A stretch of DNA of 64,000 nucleotides, from NCBI RefSeq assembly GCF_001577835.2, contig NC_029516.1:63510534-63574533 (forward strand), read 5' to 3'. A program made the position numbers and the translations under genes. This document shows positions 59,950 to 64,000 of the stretch, one piece after another. The number at the start of each line of letters is the position of its first letter. The stretch's first letter is position 1. The DNA is from Coturnix japonica. Taxonomy: Eukaryota > Chordata > Aves > Galliformes > Phasianidae. The notes under the pieces were generated by a model. It saw only the letters and a program-made list of their open reading frames with translations. It did not search any database and was not told where the DNA came from.

Positions 59950-62480
59950 AAACATTTGTGTGAATGACAGAAGTCAGGTCTATTTCAAATAACAACATTT
60001 GATCTAAAGAACCTCTTTTCAGTGTGTTTATCCGACAGCCTTGATAGCAAATACGTTCAACAAAGCATTTCTGAGTTTTTTGTTATTGTAAGATAAAAGA
60101 TGACGCTATGTTAAGAATGTCAACAAATGTTTCTTTCTCCAGCGCCATCCACATTTTGACATACACAGAGAAATATTTTTAGTGGAAAGAATGGAAATGT
60201 TTGGATAGCACAATTCTGTGAGGGTTTTCTCCCAGGAGTTCAAAGTTCCTTTGGCTCATATTGATAGAATTAGATGTATTCTATTGCCTTTGGAGCTTGG
60301 GCTTGTGTACATTGCTATTAAGGTCTGCTCAGGTTTAGTCCTTTGGTTTCCTAAGCTAGCATTATTTGGCCATTTAGAGGGCACTGTTACTTGAGGAGAA
60401 TACAGATACAAGTAATTGAATCCTTAGTCCCATTTGAAATTTGTTGCGGATGTTTATAGTGTATATAAATGGTGTAAGGAAGGCCTGCAGTAATAAATGT
60501 GATTCAGAATCATAGCGTTTGCTTAAATGGGCACTCTTGGATACCACAGTACTTACAGAGATGTAGAGATTTTACTGCTTTTACATCTTGTGACAGCGAG
60601 ATGGTGATAAACATCTGCAAGCGCTGTATCTGAAGCTGGACCTCATGGCTGCAGACCCTTAATGTTGTGTGAGCAGCTGAGAGGTGGCAGGTACCACATG
60701 AGGCAGAGTTTCTTCATCTGTGTAATTACTTCAGTGCTTATAAGTTCCTCCTAGGGGCTGCAGTGCATGATGGAGCTGCATCCCCAAAGCTGTTCTGCAG
60801 ACAGACTCGCTGTGCAGATGGAGGGCCGCTCAGCAGCTGTGTCACCGCAGGGCTGTTGGCCAGCAAGATTGTTAAAGACTAACAAACACTTGATAAAGTC
60901 CTGACATAAGTTCTCCGTTTTCTATTTAGAAGATCACTGTTTGTTTGAACTCCACATTTTGCTTTGTTTTGTGAAGTGTGATTTTGCTTTCTTTTGCCAT
61001 AGACGTTCTTTATTTTTCCTTTCCTCAAACAATCCAGCTTCCGTTCATTTTGTACCAGGCTGACACGCTTTCCAGTTATGCAGCAAATCGAAAAGTTTGT
61101 TTCATAAACAAACAAGATATCAAAGCTGGAGGGGATGTGTCTCTGTGGATGTGTCTCTGTGGTTTTATTTCAATAACTGACAGATATTTGCATGTAGGCC
61201 TTTACGTTTCAAGCGCTGTGCTTCAGTCAGTTTGGTTTCATATGCTGTCGGATGTGAACCAGCTTCTGCTTTCTTGGTTGGAGTTTGTATTCTGCTTTTC
61301 TGCTTACAGTTTCATAAAGAAACATTGTGCTACAACAAGCGAGGTTTTATTGTGTGGGTTTGCATTGTTTTTTTTCCTGTTTGCCCAAAATATTGATCTT
61401 AATGTTAGCTTAAAGAGTGGAAATAACAGCAGGGACCATTGCTGTCTCTGGAAACATCTGCTTGGCCTTGAGCTCTTTGCTGCATGGAGTGAATTTGTGT
61501 GTTCACAGTGCTGCTTCTGTACACACAAGTCCTATAGATGGTGGGTGCCGCTCAGTGAAGATTTTTAGAGCATTCCTCCCAAAATCCTCAGCAGCTGCAT
61601 TAGAATGAACTTATTTAACACATTCTGCAACACTTCAACACTCACAGCACTGACACAGCCACTGGATGTGGTGCAGACGCGCTTTGCTGGCCAGCCGGGC
61701 GCTGTGGGTTTGGGGTATGGACAGTGTGTGTGTGAAGGATGCCTGTATTCACACCACACGTGAACCTGGGTGGCAACCTTGCATCTCATTAACAACTCCA
61801 ATGGTTGAGATGTTCACTGGAAAAAACGTGTTCTAGTTGAAGCGCGTGTATTTGAACACACAGGCAAATACCTGACATTCTTGGTAGAACCCACTTTTTC
61901 CACTAGCAAATGCATGGCATAAAACTCCCCTGCCACAAGCAACACATCCATTTGAGGAAACAGAACATATCTGTTCTTCCGAAGAAGTAGGATTGATAAG
62001 CAGCATTCATCAGAAGGTCCTTCACGTGCAAACACAAAGCAGTTTTGCTTGCTGTGAGGGAAGAAGGTGTTTGAAGAAGTCTAATTCAGAACACGACAAA
62101 ATCAAGAGCAGCACAGCATAAAGCTTGTTCAAGGCATTGTTACCTGTGAGTTTCTGTGCCAAAGCAAGGTGTGAGTGTGGATCCAGAGTGATGCAGGTGA
62201 GACCATGAATACACTGCTGTTTGCATCAGCTCCAGATTAAACACTGCGTGTGGATGGATCCTGATAGCGCCCTCTCATGTGTGCCCCAAGCAATGCAGAC
62301 CACAAGACCTCGCAATACAAAAGATCAGAACCGAAGGCTGCTGGCAGGCCTGGGACATGGCTGAGGAAACAGGAAGAGAAGCTGAACTTATAACTGATGT
62401 CTTAAGCAGGATTTCCACTTATTGAAATTAATTTCTGAAATCATGAGAAAGAAATTCTGGAAAGGAATGAGAAAACTAGA
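59950..62480. other. SAMM50-PARVB intergenic
   Basis: No gene recognised. An open frame of 196 codons at 60978-61568 (+) has no similarity I can name. A tandem pair of GGATGTGTCTCTGT lies at 61134-61161. An extra AATAAA occurs at 60492-60497. Confidence 0.55.
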
Positions 62481-62665
62481 TCAGGTTGCCCAGGGCCCCA
62501 TCCAACCTGGCCTTGATTTCCTCCAGGAATGAGGCACCGCAGCTTATCTGAGCAGCCTGCGCCATTGCCCTCTCAGTTAATGATGAACCGTCTCCCTTGA
62601 GCCTTCTCCTAGGTAAATAAACCCAGTCCCTCCGACCTTTCTTCACAGGAGAAATGCTGTTCCTG
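62481..62665 (-). repeat. CR1 LINE fragment, inverted
   Basis: AGGTTGCCCAGGGCCCCATC, CAACCTGGCCTTGATTTCC, GAATGAGGCACCGCAGCTTA. Lacks the terminal tail, so it is internal or truncated at both ends. Confidence 0.88.
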
Positions 62666-63059
62666 GGTTGCTTTGGCTGCTGCAAGGGCTCGTGCAGGAG
62701 CAGAGAGGCACATGATAACCTCGAACCTAAGCCATTAAAGACGAACATGAACAGCAGGTGCTGCTCTAAACTTGTAAATACCGCTCGGGGCCGGGCTTTG
62801 CTTAGTCTGACTGTAATGAAGCAGGAGGTGCTGAGCCCCTGAGGGGATCCTGTGGTTCCAATGCAGATAGATAGAAAACCGATTGGAGGCACAATGAGGT
62901 GAGACAGCACTGTTTTAGTCACTGTGTTAAACAATACTTTCAACAAGGAAAATCAGAATATTCGTATACAGATGCAACTGTAGATAATTAACAGCGTCCC
63001 TGGCTGCAGGGCCGAGGTCAGGGGCACAACTTTAGGTAGCGCTTCAAGAGCTTCATGTT

Positions 63060-63900
63060 CAGTGTGCACACAAGGGCTCGCAGGGTCCAGCCTGACGCTA
63101 GGGACTCTCCTGGATCCGTTTTCAGCTCCGTGCATCCCCCAGAGATGCAGAGATCTCCCCTGTCAGGCTGCTCAGCGCTGCAACGAAAACTCTCCGGGAT
63201 CTCCCGTTTCCGTGCCCGCTCTCCCCCCCAGGATCACAGCGGGGCTCTCCACAGCCCCGCTTTCCTCGCCGCCAGCAGCACAGCCGGCTGAAACTTCACG
63301 TTTCCACACATTGAGGCCGTTTCCATTGCTTTCCTCTCTGCCTGCCGGCACTGTGAGGCAGCAGCCCTGCTCTCCCGTTGCCGTGCCGGCTCTCCATGCG
63401 GGCCCGCCTCCCGCCGTGGCAGGGCGCTCCCATCCCGCCCCCTGCCCTCCGCCCGCCCGCCCGCCGTTCGCACGCCCCCCGCCTCCCGATCCGGCTCCCC
63501 GCCGGCTCTTCGCCCTCTCTCGCTGCCGACCGGACGCTTCTCTCGCCGTCGGGCTTTGTTGGGTTCTTTGGGCCGCTTTAGCCCTCACCCCGGGTAGGGC
63601 AGAGATCGGGCGGGCTGCCCCGGGCGGAACCCCATGTCCTCCGCTCCCATCCGTTCCCCGACGCTGCGGCCGCACAGGATGAAGAAGGACGAGTCGTTCC
63701 TGGGCAAGCTCGGCGGGACGCTGGCGAGGAAGAAGAAAGCGAAGGAGGGTGAGTTCGCCTATACAGGAGGGAGGAAAGAGCATCCGAGCCCCCGTCCCTC
63801 CCGGGCAGCCCCCGGCTTTGTTCTCCGGGCGCGGGAGGGCCCCGGCGGCCGCGGGTGGGCGTGGAGGCGGATGGGGCTCTTCGGTGGCCGCCGCTGAGTG
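63060..63900 (+). promoter_or_regulatory. CpG island promoter of PARVB
   Basis: Pyrimidine- and CpG-rich block with CCGCCC GC boxes (63430-63520) leading into PARVB exon 1. No TATA box. The long open frames here on both strands (63062-63682 plus, 63172-63783 minus) follow from base composition. Confidence 0.75.
63634..63748 (+). CDS. PARVB: PARVB coding exon 1 (partial gene)
   Basis: First coding exon of beta-parvin, a focal-adhesion adaptor that binds ILK and F-actin through two calponin-homology domains; those lie beyond the window. It encodes 38 residues plus one base: MSSAPIRSPTLRPHRMKKDE then SFLGKLGGTLARKKKAKE, matching human MSSAPRSPTPRPRRMKKDES with one extra residue. The donor is GAGG|GTGAGT. 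The first ATG (63634) has C at -3, a weak context; the in-frame ATG at 63679 (residue 16) has A at -3 and could be used by leaky scanning. Position after SAMM50, same strand, agrees with vertebrate synteny. Confidence 0.93.
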
Positions 63901-64000
63901 TAGGGGAACCCCGGCCTCAGTTTCTGTAAAATAAACTTCTGGGAATAAAGGTGATCGTGGGCGTCTTTACCGGTCGGTAGAAGGCGCGAGTGTGGTAAAG
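63749..64000 (+). other. PARVB: PARVB intron 1 (5' part)
   Basis: GC-rich start of intron 1, fading toward the right edge. The frame is open for a while past the donor (to 63897) but shows no parvin similarity. Confidence 0.85.

Noticed and set aside
59749-59955. Open frame across the N gap
   Set aside because: Half of it is unknown sequence.
63062-63783. Open frames of 206 (+) and 203 (-) codons before PARVB
   Set aside because: Low-complexity Pro/Arg/Ala/Gly products of a CpG island; no conserved motif.
1-64000. tRNA, rRNA, CRISPR, LTR retrovirus or Polinton-type elements
   Set aside because: Looked for across the window by eye; nothing supportable was seen. Small RNA genes could be missed without a covariance search.

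Overview
The window is vertebrate nuclear DNA, most likely from a bird and probably a galliform. Coding exons are short with GT-AG introns, CR1 LINE 3' ends occur throughout (many with the ATTCTATG-type tail), and one element resembles the chicken mariner Galluhop. The gene order SULT4A1(-), PNPLA3(+), SAMM50(+), PARVB(+) matches human 22q13.31, except that the PNPLA5 found there in mammals is not seen here. A 100-N assembly gap lies at 59850-59949.

Layout. 1-384: end of intron 1 and coding exon 1 of SULT4A1 on the minus strand, in a CpG island. 385-25060: about 25 kb of intergenic DNA with no host gene I can support. It holds a decayed hAT transposase element (2372-4163) split by a CR1, a Galluhop-like mariner (about 14917-16090), CR1 pieces and simple repeats. 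25365-40885: PNPLA3, nine coding exons that join to a 503-residue acyl hydrolase/transacylase of the lipid droplet. 42847-59185: SAMM50, fifteen coding exons that join to exactly 469 residues, the length of the human protein. 63634-63748: first coding exon of PARVB, which runs off the right edge. Each gene starts in its own GC-rich CpG-island promoter.

The genes are not an operon. They form a conserved block with unrelated jobs: a brain sulfotransferase-like protein, a lipid-droplet enzyme, the mitochondrial outer-membrane beta-barrel insertase, and a focal-adhesion adaptor. PNPLA3 and SAMM50 are co-directional, with 1.96 kb between the PNPLA3 stop and the SAMM50 start.

Points of most interest: a decayed second copy of PNPLA3 exon 4 inside PNPLA3 intron 8, in which the catalytic Asp codon has become Tyr; Val at the residue equivalent to human PNPLA3 I148; a start-stop ATGTAA in a perfect Kozak context in the likely PNPLA3 leader; and a hAT transposase fossil interrupted by a CR1. 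I found no wholly new system. Exon borders were set by hand from splice signals, reading frame and remembered family sequences, without any database search.
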